Source: Hyphomonadaceae bacterium
GTDB lineage: Bacteria; Pseudomonadota; Alphaproteobacteria; Caulobacterales; Maricaulaceae
Assembly (NCBI GenBank): GCA_013001295.1
Contig: JABDMW010000046.1
Coordinates: forward strand, 1 to 64,000
Direction: 5' to 3'
Length of the DNA: 64,000 bases
Within the stretch, counting starts at the first letter, position 1. The number at the start of each line of letters is the position of its first letter. The translations under genes were made by a program, and so were the position numbers. Below the pieces are notes generated by a model that ran no database searches, was not told the origin of the DNA, and was given only the letters and a program-made list of their open reading frames with translations. Shown one piece after another: positions 28,349 through 37,752 of the stretch.

Positions 28349-29191
28349 TTAGACCGGAAGTTCGCCTTCATGTTCCAATTCTACCGGACCAGTTTTAATC
28401 ACATGGTCATCGCTTTCCCGCCATTCAATTTCAATCATACCACCGTCCATTTCAACACGGACTTTCCGCCCGGTCCGGCCTTGCCGGTGCGCCGCGACGA
28501 CGGCAGCACACGCGCCTGTACCGCACGCCAGCGTCAGCCCCGCACCCCGTTCCCAAACACGCAAGCGGATATCGTCTTGTCCGCGGATTTGCGCAAAACC
28601 AACATTGGCTTGTTCGGGGAATAAGGGATGAAATTCAATCATGGGTCCAATTTTATCGGCGGCGATCTCTTCCGCATCATCAACAAAAAATACGCAGTGC
28701 GGGTTGCCCATGTTAACAGCGCCGGGGCGAGACAGCACGGGGTCATCGATGGGCCCGACTTTCACGTCCACGACATGAGTGTCCATATATTCTTTTAATG
28801 GAATTTGGTCCCAATCAAGTTTTGGCTTCCCCATATCGACCGCCACGCGGTTAGGGCCTTTACGCTCCGTGTGTAAAAGTCCTGCATTGGTCTCAAGCAC
28901 GATTTTATCTTTTCCAGTCTCTTCCATTACAAGCCAGGGAATGCATCGGGAGGCATTTCCACAGGCATCGACCTCGAACCCGGCCTGGTTCCATATCTCC
29001 ATAAATATGTCAGCCTGTTCAGATTTGGCAGGGCGCATGACAATGATCTGGTCAGCGCCTTTTGCACCCATGGGGCCGTTCTTGGCCGCGACTGATTTTG
29101 CCAGTTTTTCGGTCATTGTGAAATCCGGACATTGTCGCGCATCAAACACGCCAAACCGGTTTCCGGCCCCATTCATGATTAAAAATCTCAT
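28349..29191 (-). CDS. dapF: Diaminopimelate epimerase DapF
   Basis: Converts LL-DAP to meso-DAP for lysine and peptidoglycan synthesis. The 280-residue protein has both catalytic cysteines, in FEVDACGNASRC (about 75) and LACGTGACAAV (about 220). The DapF signature GAGNRFGVFD is at the start. In many alphaproteobacteria a mtaB gene follows; here the downstream neighbour is the small lipoprotein gene. The divergent region to the S9 peptidase is 157 bp. Confidence 0.95.
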   Translation of the reverse strand: MRFLIMNGAGNRFGVFDARQCPDFTMTEKLAKSVAAKNGPMGAKGADQIIVMRPAKSEQADIFMEIWNQAGFEVDACGNASRCIPWLVMEETGKDKIVLETNAGLLHTERKGPNRVAVDMGKPKLDWDQIPLKEYMDTHVVDVKVGPIDDPVLSRPGAVNMGNPHCVFFVDDAEEIAADKIGPMIEFHPLFPEQANVGFAQIRGQDDIRLRVWERGAGLTLACGTGACAAVVAAHRQGRTGRKVRVEMDGGMIEIEWRESDDHVIKTGPVELEHEGELPV

Positions 29192-29216
29192 AAGCCGGAT
29201 ATAGGCCTGCTCTTAC

Positions 29217-29234
29217 GCTTGTGCAAGCACAAGC
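29217..29234. repeat. Dyad in dapF/S9 peptidase intergenic region
   Basis: GCTTGTG-CAAG-CACAAGC is a perfect seven-base inverted repeat with a four-base loop, 25 bp upstream of dapF and 114 bp upstream of the peptidase. No T-run follows on either strand, so an operator is more likely than a terminator. Confidence 0.45.
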
Positions 29235-29348
29235 CAATCCCGAAACAATCCTTGCCCCCACGGAGATTTTCGGGTTTTATGCGCGCAATCACGCGGCTGA
29301 TAAAAAATAAGAATAATAAGCTGTTCACTTCAAGACTGGGGAACTCTC

Positions 29349-31535
29349 ATGAGAAAACTTCTTATATCGACTCTTAGCTTAACCGCAGTAACCTCAGTTC
29401 TCATGGCATGCCAGCCAGCAGAGAAATCTGTGGACGTACCCGCGCCGGTTAAGACTGCATACCAAATCAATAAGGACACACCTATGGATTATTCAACACC
29501 TGGCCACACAGATGCCGATCATCTTTGGTTAGAAGAAGTTGAAGGTGAAAAAGCGCTGACCAAAGTACGTGAATGGAATGAAAAATCCGCGCCCTTAATG
29601 CAGAACGATATTTATAAAGCCATGAAGGCGGAATTACTGGAAGTTTATAATTCACCGGAAAAAATTCCCTACGTATCCTACCGTGCCGGCAAGGCGCACA
29701 ATTTCTGGCAGGACGATACTCATGTGCGCGGGATTTGGCGCACGACGACACTGGACAGTTACCGATCTGACACGCCGGAATGGGAGACAGTCCTCGATAT
29801 TGATGCGGTCGCAAAAGCAGATGACAAGAACTGGGTTTACAAAGGCAATAGCTGCCTCGCACCTGACTATAACCGGTGTATGGTTTCTTTGTCCGTTGGC
29901 GGAAAAGACGCGGTTGAGCGCCGGGAGTTCGATGTGGCGGCTAAGAGCTTTGTCAAAGACGGGTTCTTTTTAGAAGAATCCAAAGGGGGAACCGCTTGGC
30001 TTGATCAAGACCACCTGCTGGTTGGAGTTGACTTTGGCGAAGGCACCATGACTGAGTCTGGCTATCCGATGGTCAGCAAATTATGGACCCGGGGTACGGC
30101 ATTAACCGAGGCACGCGAATTGATGGTGGGCAAGAAAGAAGATGTAGGTGTATGGCTCGGCACGTTTGAAAATGCAGACGGTAAGGATGAGATCATGGTC
30201 GTGCGCGCGACAACCTTTTATGACACTGAATATTACTGGATTCCACGCACAGGCGATAATGCTTTTAAACCTGTACAAGTCCCGGTGCCAACCAAGGTCA
30301 ATTTAGGCGGCGAGTTCAAAGGCCAACAACTGGTGAGGTTGCAAGAAGACTGGCGAGGCTTTAAGTCCGGCGCCCTTGTGTCGTATTCAATTGCCGATTT
30401 CATGGAAAACGGTGAAATGGATGATGTGCATGAAGTGATTACACCGGGTCCACGGCAATCGATTGGGAATTCCGGCGTGACCAAATCCGCATTGCTTTTA
30501 AGCCTTTATGAAAACGTTTCCGGTTCTGCCTATGCTTTTGATTTTGATGGCGGAAAATGGAGCAAAACCAAGCTTGATTTTCCTGAGAATGGCAATGTTT
30601 CAATCGGCAGTACTAATAGCAAGGAAGACATCGCTTTCATTTCAACAGAAAGTTTTCTGACGCCGGACACATTATGGTCGATTGATACGTCGACGTTAAA
30701 TGCCGAAAAAGCGAAAGCGCTGCCAAGCTGGTTCGACGCAGAATCCATGCAGTCCGAACAATTTGAAGCGACATCATCTGATGGAACAAAAATTCCGTAT
30801 TTTGTCGTACGAAACAAGAATTTAAAAATGGACGGAACCAGTCCTACTCTTTTATACGGATATGGCGGATTTGAGGTTTCTCTTAATCCCAGCTATAGCG
30901 CGACCATCGGCCGGGCCTGGCTTGAACGCGGAGGCGTCTATGTTTTGGCGAACACACGCGGCGGCGGTGAATTTGGCCCGGACTGGCATCAGGCAGGGTT
31001 AAAGACTAAGCGTCAGTTGATTTACGATGACTTCATTGCGGTCGCCGAAGATCTCATCGACAGGAAAATAACCAGCCCTAGACATTTAGGAACCCATGGT
31101 CGATCAAATGGCGGCTTGTTAATGGGCGTCATGCTTACCCAACGTCCGGATTTGTTCAATGCCGTTGCCGTCGGCGTTCCGCTGATTGATATGCTTCGCT
31201 ACCATAAGCTGCTCGCCGGTGCGAGTTGGGTCGGCGAATTTGGCGATCCGGATGAAGGCGGTAAAGAAGCGGCGTTTTTGCGACTAATATCGCCCTATCA
31301 TAATTTACGCCCGGAAATAGATTATCCTGAACCGTTTATCTATACCTCGACCAAGGATGACCGCGTACACCCGGGTCATGCCCGTAAACTGGCACAACGC
31401 ATGGAAGACCAGGGGCATAACTTCTTGTACTACGAAAACATAGACGGCGGACATGCGGGTGCGGCCAATTTGGAAGAAACGGCCCACAGTCAGGCGTTGA
31501 TCTATTCCTATTTTGCCGACAAGCTGATTAAATAA
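29349..31535 (+). CDS. S9A prolyl oligopeptidase family lipoprotein
   Basis: 728-residue secreted peptidase anchored by a lipobox (LMACQPAEK, Cys about 21). An N-terminal seven-bladed propeller (about 45-460) precedes the alpha/beta hydrolase domain. The triad is visible: Ser in THGRSNGGLL (about 586), Asp in TKDDRVHPGHA (about 669) and His in DGGHAGAA (about 700). It probably degrades short proline-containing peptides in the periplasm. The start has GGGGAACTCTC upstream. The symporter gene follows after 28 bp, consistent with peptide breakdown followed by uptake. Confidence 0.92.
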   Translation: MRKLLISTLSLTAVTSVLMACQPAEKSVDVPAPVKTAYQINKDTPMDYSTPGHTDADHLWLEEVEGEKALTKVREWNEKSAPLMQNDIYKAMKAELLEVYNSPEKIPYVSYRAGKAHNFWQDDTHVRGIWRTTTLDSYRSDTPEWETVLDIDAVAKADDKNWVYKGNSCLAPDYNRCMVSLSVGGKDAVERREFDVAAKSFVKDGFFLEESKGGTAWLDQDHLLVGVDFGEGTMTESGYPMVSKLWTRGTALTEARELMVGKKEDVGVWLGTFENADGKDEIMVVRATTFYDTEYYWIPRTGDNAFKPVQVPVPTKVNLGGEFKGQQLVRLQEDWRGFKSGALVSYSIADFMENGEMDDVHEVITPGPRQSIGNSGVTKSALLLSLYENVSGSAYAFDFDGGKWSKTKLDFPENGNVSIGSTNSKEDIAFISTESFLTPDTLWSIDTSTLNAEKAKALPSWFDAESMQSEQFEATSSDGTKIPYFVVRNKNLKMDGTSPTLLYGYGGFEVSLNPSYSATIGRAWLERGGVYVLANTRGGGEFGPDWHQAGLKTKRQLIYDDFIAVAEDLIDRKITSPRHLGTHGRSNGGLLMGVMLTQRPDLFNAVAVGVPLIDMLRYHKLLAGASWVGEFGDPDEGGKEAAFLRLISPYHNLRPEIDYPEPFIYTSTKDDRVHPGHARKLAQRMEDQGHNFLYYENIDGGHAGAANLEETAHSQALIYSYFADKLIK

Positions 31536-31563
31536 TTTAAACAAGAACAAACAGGGGAAGATT

Positions 31564-32877
31564 ATGTTGAAATCCTGGCGGGCACTGACTTTATGGAAGC
31601 GCGTTTTTATCGGGCTGGCGCTTGGCGTGCTCGTTGGTCTAGGTCTGCATTACGGATTGGGCGCAGAAAAAGGCGCCGACATTGCCGAGGCCTGGTTTCA
31701 GCCATTCGGTCAGGCTTTCGTCAACCTCATCAAAATGTTGGTCGTTCCTTTGATCGCTACCACACTGGTATCCGGTGTTGTTGCTATGGGAGACCCGAAA
31801 CGCTTAGGCTCATTGGGAATCAGAACCATCGGCATGTATTTGATGACGACGTTTTTCGCCGTCTGGCTCGGGTTGTTGGTTGGCACAATCTTTCAACCGG
31901 GCGCTGGCATGGGAGAAGTGGTTATGGGCGCGCAAGCGAGCGTCGACACTGTGACGGATAAGCTCTCCGCTGCCGGATCCGCAAAAAAAGGATTTGCAGA
32001 TTATCTCGTCGGTATCATTCCGACTAATCCGATCTCAGCGTTAGCAAACGGTGATGTCTTGGGAATTATCGTCTTTTCGATTTTTGTCGGTGTTGGCATT
32101 TTATTGGTTGGCGAGAAAGCCAAGCCTGTCGCCGATTTTTTCGATGCAGCTTCGGAAGTCGTCATGAAAATCACAATGTTGATCATGGATCTGGCACCCT
32201 ATGGTGTCCTGGCGCTGATGGCTTGGGTCATGGGCGTCAACGGACTGGGGATTTTGGCCAGCATGGGCAAGCTCGCGGTCGCGCTTTACCTCGCCTGCAT
32301 CCTGCAAATCATCTTGATTTATGGCGGACTAATCATCCGGGTAATTCTAAAGCTTCCCTTCGGTCGCTTCATTTACGGGATAGCAGACGCAATAGGTGTT
32401 GCATATTCAACAGCATCATCGAATGCCACTTTGCCGGTAACCATATCCTGTGCTGAGCACAACCTGGGTGTGGATAAATCGGTAGCCGGTTCGGTTCTCC
32501 CCATGGGCGCAACCATTAACATGGACGGCACTGCGATTTATCTAGGTATTGTTGCTTTATTTGCGGCCCAGGCCTTAGGCATCGACATGACGGCCGGGCA
32601 ATATGTGATGGTGGCATTGACCGCGACGCTGACATCTATTGGTGCCGCCGGAATTCCTTCAGCGGGACTTTTGTTAGCCGCAAGCGTATTATCCGTGATT
32701 GGCGTGACAGATGTACAATCAACGTTAATCATTGCTTTCATTTTCCCGTTTGATCGGTTGCTCGACATGATGCGAACGGTGACAAATGTCAGCGGCGATG
32801 TTGCCGTCGCCTGTACCGTAGCGAAATTTGAAGGTGAGCTGGACGAAGAGGTCTTTAGAGCCAAGCCAGTCCACTAA
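31564..32877 (+). CDS. Dicarboxylate/amino acid:cation symporter (DAACS)
   Basis: 437-residue transporter of the GltP/DctA family with eight membrane helices and two hairpins. Family motifs are SSNATLPVT-like ASSNATLPVTISCAEHNLG (HP1), NMDGTAIY (helix 7) and GIPSAG (HP2) followed by the helix-8 segment FDRLLDMMRTVTNVSGD, where acidic and Arg/Thr residues bind substrate. The last favours glutamate/aspartate-type substrates over C4-dicarboxylates only weakly. AACAGGGGAAGA precedes the ATG. It is probably co-transcribed with the S9 peptidase. Confidence 0.92.
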   Translation: MLKSWRALTLWKRVFIGLALGVLVGLGLHYGLGAEKGADIAEAWFQPFGQAFVNLIKMLVVPLIATTLVSGVVAMGDPKRLGSLGIRTIGMYLMTTFFAVWLGLLVGTIFQPGAGMGEVVMGAQASVDTVTDKLSAAGSAKKGFADYLVGIIPTNPISALANGDVLGIIVFSIFVGVGILLVGEKAKPVADFFDAASEVVMKITMLIMDLAPYGVLALMAWVMGVNGLGILASMGKLAVALYLACILQIILIYGGLIIRVILKLPFGRFIYGIADAIGVAYSTASSNATLPVTISCAEHNLGVDKSVAGSVLPMGATINMDGTAIYLGIVALFAAQALGIDMTAGQYVMVALTATLTSIGAAGIPSAGLLLAASVLSVIGVTDVQSTLIIAFIFPFDRLLDMMRTVTNVSGDVAVACTVAKFEGELDEEVFRAKPVH

Positions 32878-32890
32878 CGGGTTCCATAGT

Positions 32891-33961
32891 CTACATAGAC
32901 GGAATGACTTTCTTTTCCTGAATATCCGGATTGCCATCAGCTGATAAAGCCACGGCGATCCAACGCGTGGTTGGGAACTGCGCCAAAATGATCATAACAA
33001 TCACGGTCAGTGGAGCGGACAGGAATGCGCCGACGCCGCCCCATAAAGCCTGCCACAACACCAACGATAAAATCACGACCAAGGCAGACAGGTTCATACT
33101 GTCACCCATCATTTTCGGTTGCACGGTGTTGCTGATGACAAACTGAACCACGAACAATAGCCCCGCCATAATACCGACCGGGAGAAGCGTATCAAATTGC
33201 ACGAGAGCGAACATGGCGGGCAAAAGTCCTGCCAGCACCGACCCGACAATCGGGATATAATTGAGGATAAAAATAACAAGAGCCCAAAACAGGGCATTAT
33301 CCAACCCAAAGGAACGCATCACTGCATAAGACAATATGGTCATAATCAGGCTCATCAAGGTTTGGATGCCGAGATATTGTTCAATGCTTTGGCGAATACG
33401 ATGTCCGACCTTCTGCGCCCGTTCCCGCTTCTTAACGTCGGGCCATAATTCGTCCATTTTTTTGGGAAATGAATGCTGGGTAGCAAACAGAAAGGCAACA
33501 TACAGCGCGATGAGCGCGAAACTAGATACGACGCCTTGCACAGACACGGCAAACCCCGCGAGCAGGCTTTGAACTTTATCCATTAGCTCGAATCTTTCGT
33601 TGAGGGAGGCCCATGATCCGTCACCAAACCTGTTGATAATTGGACTGAATATTTCTTCGACTCTTTTTTGATATTGAGGCGCTTCTCTCGCCACATCGAC
33701 TGCAGTATCGGCAATAATAATGATCATCCCAAACAGGCCGGCAGCCACAATAAGTACGGCTATACCCAGAGCAGCGGCATAAGGAAGAAATTTGAGCTTG
33801 CGATCCAGCCAGCGCGCGAATGCGTCAATGATCAGCCAGAAGAATATCGCCAATGCGAATGGCGTTAAAATTCCCCGCATCCAGTAAAGAACCCAAGCTG
33901 TCAGCACAAATGCCATAAACAGGATACTGACCCTGATTGTACGATCCGCCTTGATATCCAT
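32891..33961 (-). CDS. AI-2E family transporter
   Basis: 356-residue PerM/YdiK-type membrane protein with about eight helices. The family pattern is visible in GMIIIIADTAVDVAREAPQY and in the C-terminal ILNYIPIVGSVLAGLLPAMFA and LVLWQALWGGVGAFLSAPLTV. Members export AI-2, auxin-like compounds or sodium; the substrate here is unknown. ATG at 33961 has GGGAGAG nearby upstream, better than 33982. It converges on the symporter gene with a 13-base gap. Confidence 0.88.
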   Translation of the reverse strand: MDIKADRTIRVSILFMAFVLTAWVLYWMRGILTPFALAIFFWLIIDAFARWLDRKLKFLPYAAALGIAVLIVAAGLFGMIIIIADTAVDVAREAPQYQKRVEEIFSPIINRFGDGSWASLNERFELMDKVQSLLAGFAVSVQGVVSSFALIALYVAFLFATQHSFPKKMDELWPDVKKRERAQKVGHRIRQSIEQYLGIQTLMSLIMTILSYAVMRSFGLDNALFWALVIFILNYIPIVGSVLAGLLPAMFALVQFDTLLPVGIMAGLLFVVQFVISNTVQPKMMGDSMNLSALVVILSLVLWQALWGGVGAFLSAPLTVIVMIILAQFPTTRWIAVALSADGNPDIQEKKVIPSM

Positions 33962-34102
33962 GCCGCTCTCCCTGTTGTTCAAAATAGAAAGCGGTTTGCG
34001 CTAAACGTCAAGAGACAACAAAGCGCTGGATAATCCACTGGACGAGATGCGGGCACAAAGTTATCACATGGAGCTGGTGCGAGGTATGCATTTGGAGGGA
34101 TT

Positions 34103-35620
34103 ATGATGGGTTCGATTTTCGTGGGGAAAGACACCGACGGTTTGATTCAACATCTACTGTTGAATAAAGCCAATCGGCATGGGCTGATCGCGGGTGCGAC
34201 AGGCACAGGTAAAACCGTGACGCTGCAGATTCTCTCTGAAGGGTTTTCGAATGCGGGAGTGCCTGTCTTTGCAGCTGATGTTAAAGGCGATTTATCCGGA
34301 ATAAGTCAAGCCGGCAGCAAGGATCACAAACTGCACGATAAGCTGATTTCGCGGGCTAATAAAATTGAACTCCCTGACTATGAATATAGCGCGTTCCCAA
34401 CACTTTTTTGGGACTTATACGGTGAACAGGGCCATCCGATCCGCACGACAATTACAGAAATGGGCCCGACGCTTCTCGCGCAATTAATGGAGCTGACCGC
34501 AGTACAGGAAGGCGTCCTAACGATCGCATTTGATGTTGCAGAGGATAATGACTGGCCCCTGCTCGATTTGAAAGATTTAAAGGCGTGTCTGACATTTGTC
34601 AGCGAGCATCGGAAGGATCTTATCTTGGATTACGGCAATATCAGTTCACAATCGGTCGGGGCGATTATTCGTAATTTATTGGTGTTGGAGCGTGATGGGG
34701 CGGATTTGTTTTTTGGCGAACCGGCACTGAAGCTTTCCGACCTCATGCGCACTGATGAAAACGGGAAAGGGTATATATCCGTTTTAGCCGCTGATAAATT
34801 AATCAACACGCCACGGCTTTATTCAACCTTTCTGCTTTGGCTGATGAGTGAATTGTTTGAAGAAATGCCGGAAGTCGGCAATCCCGACAAGCCCAAGCTC
34901 GCCTTCTTTTTTGACGAAGCCCATTTGTTATTCGATGACGCACCAAAAGCGCTAGTTGATAAAATCGAACAGGTCGCGCGACTGATCCGTTCTAAAGGGG
35001 TCGGGATATATTTTGTGACTCAAAACCCGACAGACGTACCAGACTCGGTTTTGTCCCAAGTCGGTAACCGTATTCAACATGCATTGCGCGCCTATACGCC
35101 AAAGGAAATTAAGGCGATTAAATCGTCATCGCAATCTTTCAGGCCCAACCCGTCATTTAAGACGGAAAACGTAATTTCGGACCTCGGAGTGGGCGAAGCT
35201 TTGGTGTCTGTGATGGACGAAAAAGGACGGCCGCAGATTGTTGGTCAAACTCTGATCCGGCCGCCATCCTCTCGGATCGGCCCCGCGACAAAATCTGAAC
35301 GCGCGGCCGTAATGGCCGACAGTCCGATCACCGGTAAATATGACGAGACGATCGACCGTAAATCGGCGTATGAAGTACTCAGCGCCAAGCGGGCTGAACT
35401 CGCCAAAGCCCAGAAAAAAGCGGCCGAAGCGGCCGAGAAAGCCAAGGCAAAAAAGAAGACCACGCGAAAGAGATCCTCGGGACGAAGACGTCAATCAGCG
35501 CTCGGCAAGGGAGCGCGGGCAGCCGCTGTCAGTATTGCTGGAGATATTGGCGCGAGGATTGCCGGCAAGCATGGACGGGCCTTAATGCGCGGTGTTCTCG
35601 GCGGAATTTTAAGGCGTTAG
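34103..35620 (+). CDS. HerA-like ATPase (DUF853, YjgR type)
   Basis: 505-residue P-loop ATPase of the HerA/FtsK superfamily. Walker A is AGATGTGKTVTL near residue 30; the Walker B region is KLAFFFDEAHLLFDD near 275. The C-terminus (about 430-505) is Ala/Lys-rich and basic, ending in an RMGVLGGILRR-like tail. YjgR-type proteins have no settled function; DNA translocation is likely. GGAGGG precedes the ATGATG start. It converges on xthA with two bases between the stops. Confidence 0.88.
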   Translation: MMGSIFVGKDTDGLIQHLLLNKANRHGLIAGATGTGKTVTLQILSEGFSNAGVPVFAADVKGDLSGISQAGSKDHKLHDKLISRANKIELPDYEYSAFPTLFWDLYGEQGHPIRTTITEMGPTLLAQLMELTAVQEGVLTIAFDVAEDNDWPLLDLKDLKACLTFVSEHRKDLILDYGNISSQSVGAIIRNLLVLERDGADLFFGEPALKLSDLMRTDENGKGYISVLAADKLINTPRLYSTFLLWLMSELFEEMPEVGNPDKPKLAFFFDEAHLLFDDAPKALVDKIEQVARLIRSKGVGIYFVTQNPTDVPDSVLSQVGNRIQHALRAYTPKEIKAIKSSSQSFRPNPSFKTENVISDLGVGEALVSVMDEKGRPQIVGQTLIRPPSSRIGPATKSERAAVMADSPITGKYDETIDRKSAYEVLSAKRAELAKAQKKAAEAAEKAKAKKKTTRKRSSGRRRQSALGKGARAAAVSIAGDIGARIAGKHGRALMRGVLGGILRR

Positions 35621-35622
35621 AC

Positions 35623-36450
35623 TTACCCCAAATCCAGAATTTGTGTCACCGGTGCATGATCTGAGGGGCGTTCCCAGAACCGGCACGGACGATGGATTTC
35701 GTGCCCGTCAACTCCCGTGGACAGCGCTGCGTCTTTCAAGGCCGGGCTAACCCAAATATGATCCAGCCTTCGACCACGGTCTGACTTATTGATGTCGCGC
35801 GATCGGTATGACCACCAGGAATGTAGCTTGACGCTGTCGTCAATAAAGGCGCGTGCACAGTCAGTAAAATCGTGCGCGGCCTGCATCGCCGCGAGTTTAT
35901 CGACCTCAACAGGCGTATGGCTGACGACTTTCAAGAGCTGTTTATGCGACCAGACATCGTTTTCATGCGGGGCGATGTTAAAATCGCCCGTCAAAACATG
36001 GCGTCCATTTTCTTTTGAACGCCCAGCAAAGTAATTGGTGACATTGTCGAGATATGTTAATTTGTGGGCGAATTTCGGATTGATCTTCGGATCGGGCTCA
36101 TCGCCGCCGGCTGGAATGTAGAAATTATGAAGCTCGAAATCTTTGTCGCCACCCAGCTCTAAACGTGTGCTGACATGGCGGGCTTCGCCTCGCGGGCAAA
36201 AATCGGTATTAATCCGGCTCATGGGGATTTTTGAAATTGTTGCAGCCCCATGCATGCCTTTTTGGCCATTGATTTCAATGTGAGAATAACCGAGTGCGCG
36301 GCATTCATCATGCGGAAATTGGTCCTCAAGGCATTTGATCTCTTGCAACGTAATGATATCGGGCGCGTGCTCTTTGGCAAATGTCGCAACCTGTTCAATA
36401 CGGAGACGAACGGAATTGATATTCCAGCTGGCAATTTTAATTTTTGTCAT
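35623..36450 (-). CDS. xthA: Exodeoxyribonuclease III
   Basis: AP endonuclease/3' exonuclease for base-excision repair. The 275-residue protein has IASWNINSVRLR at the N-terminus, the metal-binding LQEIKCLEDQFP (Glu), TGDFNIAPHENDVW (Asp/Asn), and a C-terminal DHAPVTQIL (His-Asp pair). lolA lies directly upstream on the same strand; relatives often show ftsK-lolA-xthA. Confidence 0.95.
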   Translation of the reverse strand: MTKIKIASWNINSVRLRIEQVATFAKEHAPDIITLQEIKCLEDQFPHDECRALGYSHIEINGQKGMHGAATISKIPMSRINTDFCPRGEARHVSTRLELGGDKDFELHNFYIPAGGDEPDPKINPKFAHKLTYLDNVTNYFAGRSKENGRHVLTGDFNIAPHENDVWSHKQLLKVVSHTPVEVDKLAAMQAAHDFTDCARAFIDDSVKLHSWWSYRSRDINKSDRGRRLDHIWVSPALKDAALSTGVDGHEIHRPCRFWERPSDHAPVTQILDLG

Positions 36451-36500
36451 GGGCTATACATAGCGGGCCTTCATCCGCACGCAAGAGGCAATAGCCGTTA

Positions 36501-37163
36501 TCAGCGCCGATCGCGTCTGCGGTTATCCCGGTCAATAAACAAACGCGGACTGAGCTTCTGATTGTATTTGAGGTCCGATAATATCACGCGGGTTTCCGCG
36601 CCAAACCCGTCAGAAACAATCCACTCTTTCAAAGCCAGATCGGTCGGATCGAAAACCATTGTGATCATGCCGTCGATCTCGCCGGATCCGTCTTTCGCGG
36701 CGACTCGGATGCCATCGACCGTTTTTTGCAAAGCCGCGACTTCAACATCATTGGCCAAGTCAACATTTTCAGCCAAAAAGAACGCCAACGGTGTTGATTT
36801 TAAAGGGACTTTATCTTTGGTTTCCAGTTCACGGTCGATTTGTGTCAGTGTCACGCCATCGGAGATCAATAAAAGCGGTGCCGGCGCATCATATTCAAAA
36901 CGAACCTTTCCGGGACGTTTTAAATATATCTGGCCCTGTGCAAATGAACCGTCAGAAGCATATTGCGCGAACCGACCTGAAAAACTCTGGGTACTGTTAA
37001 GAGTCGCACTGATCTTATCCAAATCTGCCTGCGCCGTCTCCAAATGCGTAAATGCCGGAAGAGCCACAGGTTGGCTGGTTTGCGGCTGTTGCGCAAATGC
37101 AGGGGATAACAACGCCAAGCCCAATGCTGTCAGCATAGCGGATTTAAACAAAAACCGGTTCAT
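36501..37163 (-). CDS. lolA: Outer-membrane lipoprotein carrier LolA-like
   Basis: 220-residue periplasmic chaperone carrying lipoproteins to the outer membrane. It has a signal peptide (cleavage after SPAFA near residue 24) and the LolA beta-fold: TQSFSGRFAQYASDGSFAQGQIYLKRPGKVRFEYDAP and MTMVFDPTDLALKEW. The basic tail NRRRDRR is unusual but short. It lies 50 bp upstream of xthA. Confidence 0.9.
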   Translation of the reverse strand: MNRFLFKSAMLTALGLALLSPAFAQQPQTSQPVALPAFTHLETAQADLDKISATLNSTQSFSGRFAQYASDGSFAQGQIYLKRPGKVRFEYDAPAPLLLISDGVTLTQIDRELETKDKVPLKSTPLAFFLAENVDLANDVEVAALQKTVDGIRVAAKDGSGEIDGMITMVFDPTDLALKEWIVSDGFGAETRVILSDLKYNQKLSPRLFIDRDNRRRDRR

Positions 37164-37292
37164 TTCGAACTCCTTTCTCTGTTTTCTAGCCTATTCAAGC
37201 TGTATAGGAAGTGAATTTCGACGTTATATTGCAGTCATCTTGATTAAATATGTGTAAGACAAAAACTCCACATTTAACCAAGAGGGATAAAA

Positions 37293-37748
37293 ATGGACCA
37301 TGCACTCGCCTACCAAATCATCAATTTTATCGTGATGCCCGCCTGGGCTCTGTTAATATTGGCCCCTAATTGGAAATTTACAACCAAGGTCGTGCATTCC
37401 GCATTCGTCCCCTTGATCATGTTTTTGATCTATTTTTATTATATATCGTGGACCTTGTTTTTCGGAGGTGGCGCAGAAGGTGGAGGCTTTGGCAGCTTAG
37501 AGAGTGTGATGCTCGCGTTTACAAGCCCGATTGGTTTTTTGGCTGGGTGGGTTCATTATCTGGCGTTTGACCTGTTCGTAGGCATGTGGATTTCCAGGGA
37601 CGGCAAGCGACGCGACATCGCCCACGCCTGGATTGTTCCATGTCTCATACTGACTTATGTTCTGGGGCCCGTTGGTCTGGGCGTTTATCTTGTTATGAGA
37701 AAATTGCGCAATAAAGGAAGCTGGAGCCTTCACGAGGACGTCATTTAG
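37293..37748 (+). CDS. ABA4-like (DUF4281) membrane protein
   Basis: 151-residue protein with four hydrophobic helices. The signature is WVHYLAFDLFVGMWISRDGKRR then LTYVLGPVGLGVYLVMRK, which matches the ABA4/DUF4281 family. Plant ABA4 is needed for neoxanthin formation; the bacterial role is not established, and no carotenoid gene is adjacent. AAGAGGGATAAAA precedes the ATG. It lies at or near a predicted rearrangement joint between lolA and chvG. Confidence 0.85.
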   Translation: MDHALAYQIINFIVMPAWALLILAPNWKFTTKVVHSAFVPLIMFLIYFYYISWTLFFGGGAEGGGFGSLESVMLAFTSPIGFLAGWVHYLAFDLFVGMWISRDGKRRDIAHAWIVPCLILTYVLGPVGLGVYLVMRKLRNKGSWSLHEDVI

Positions 37749-37752
37749 TGCG

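Noticed and set aside
24103-37221. Similar AAGTGAA(G)TTTCGA strings at 24103-24116 and 37209-37221 near the proposed inversion joints
   Set aside because: They are in direct, not inverted, orientation and only 13 bases, so they do not explain an inversion.
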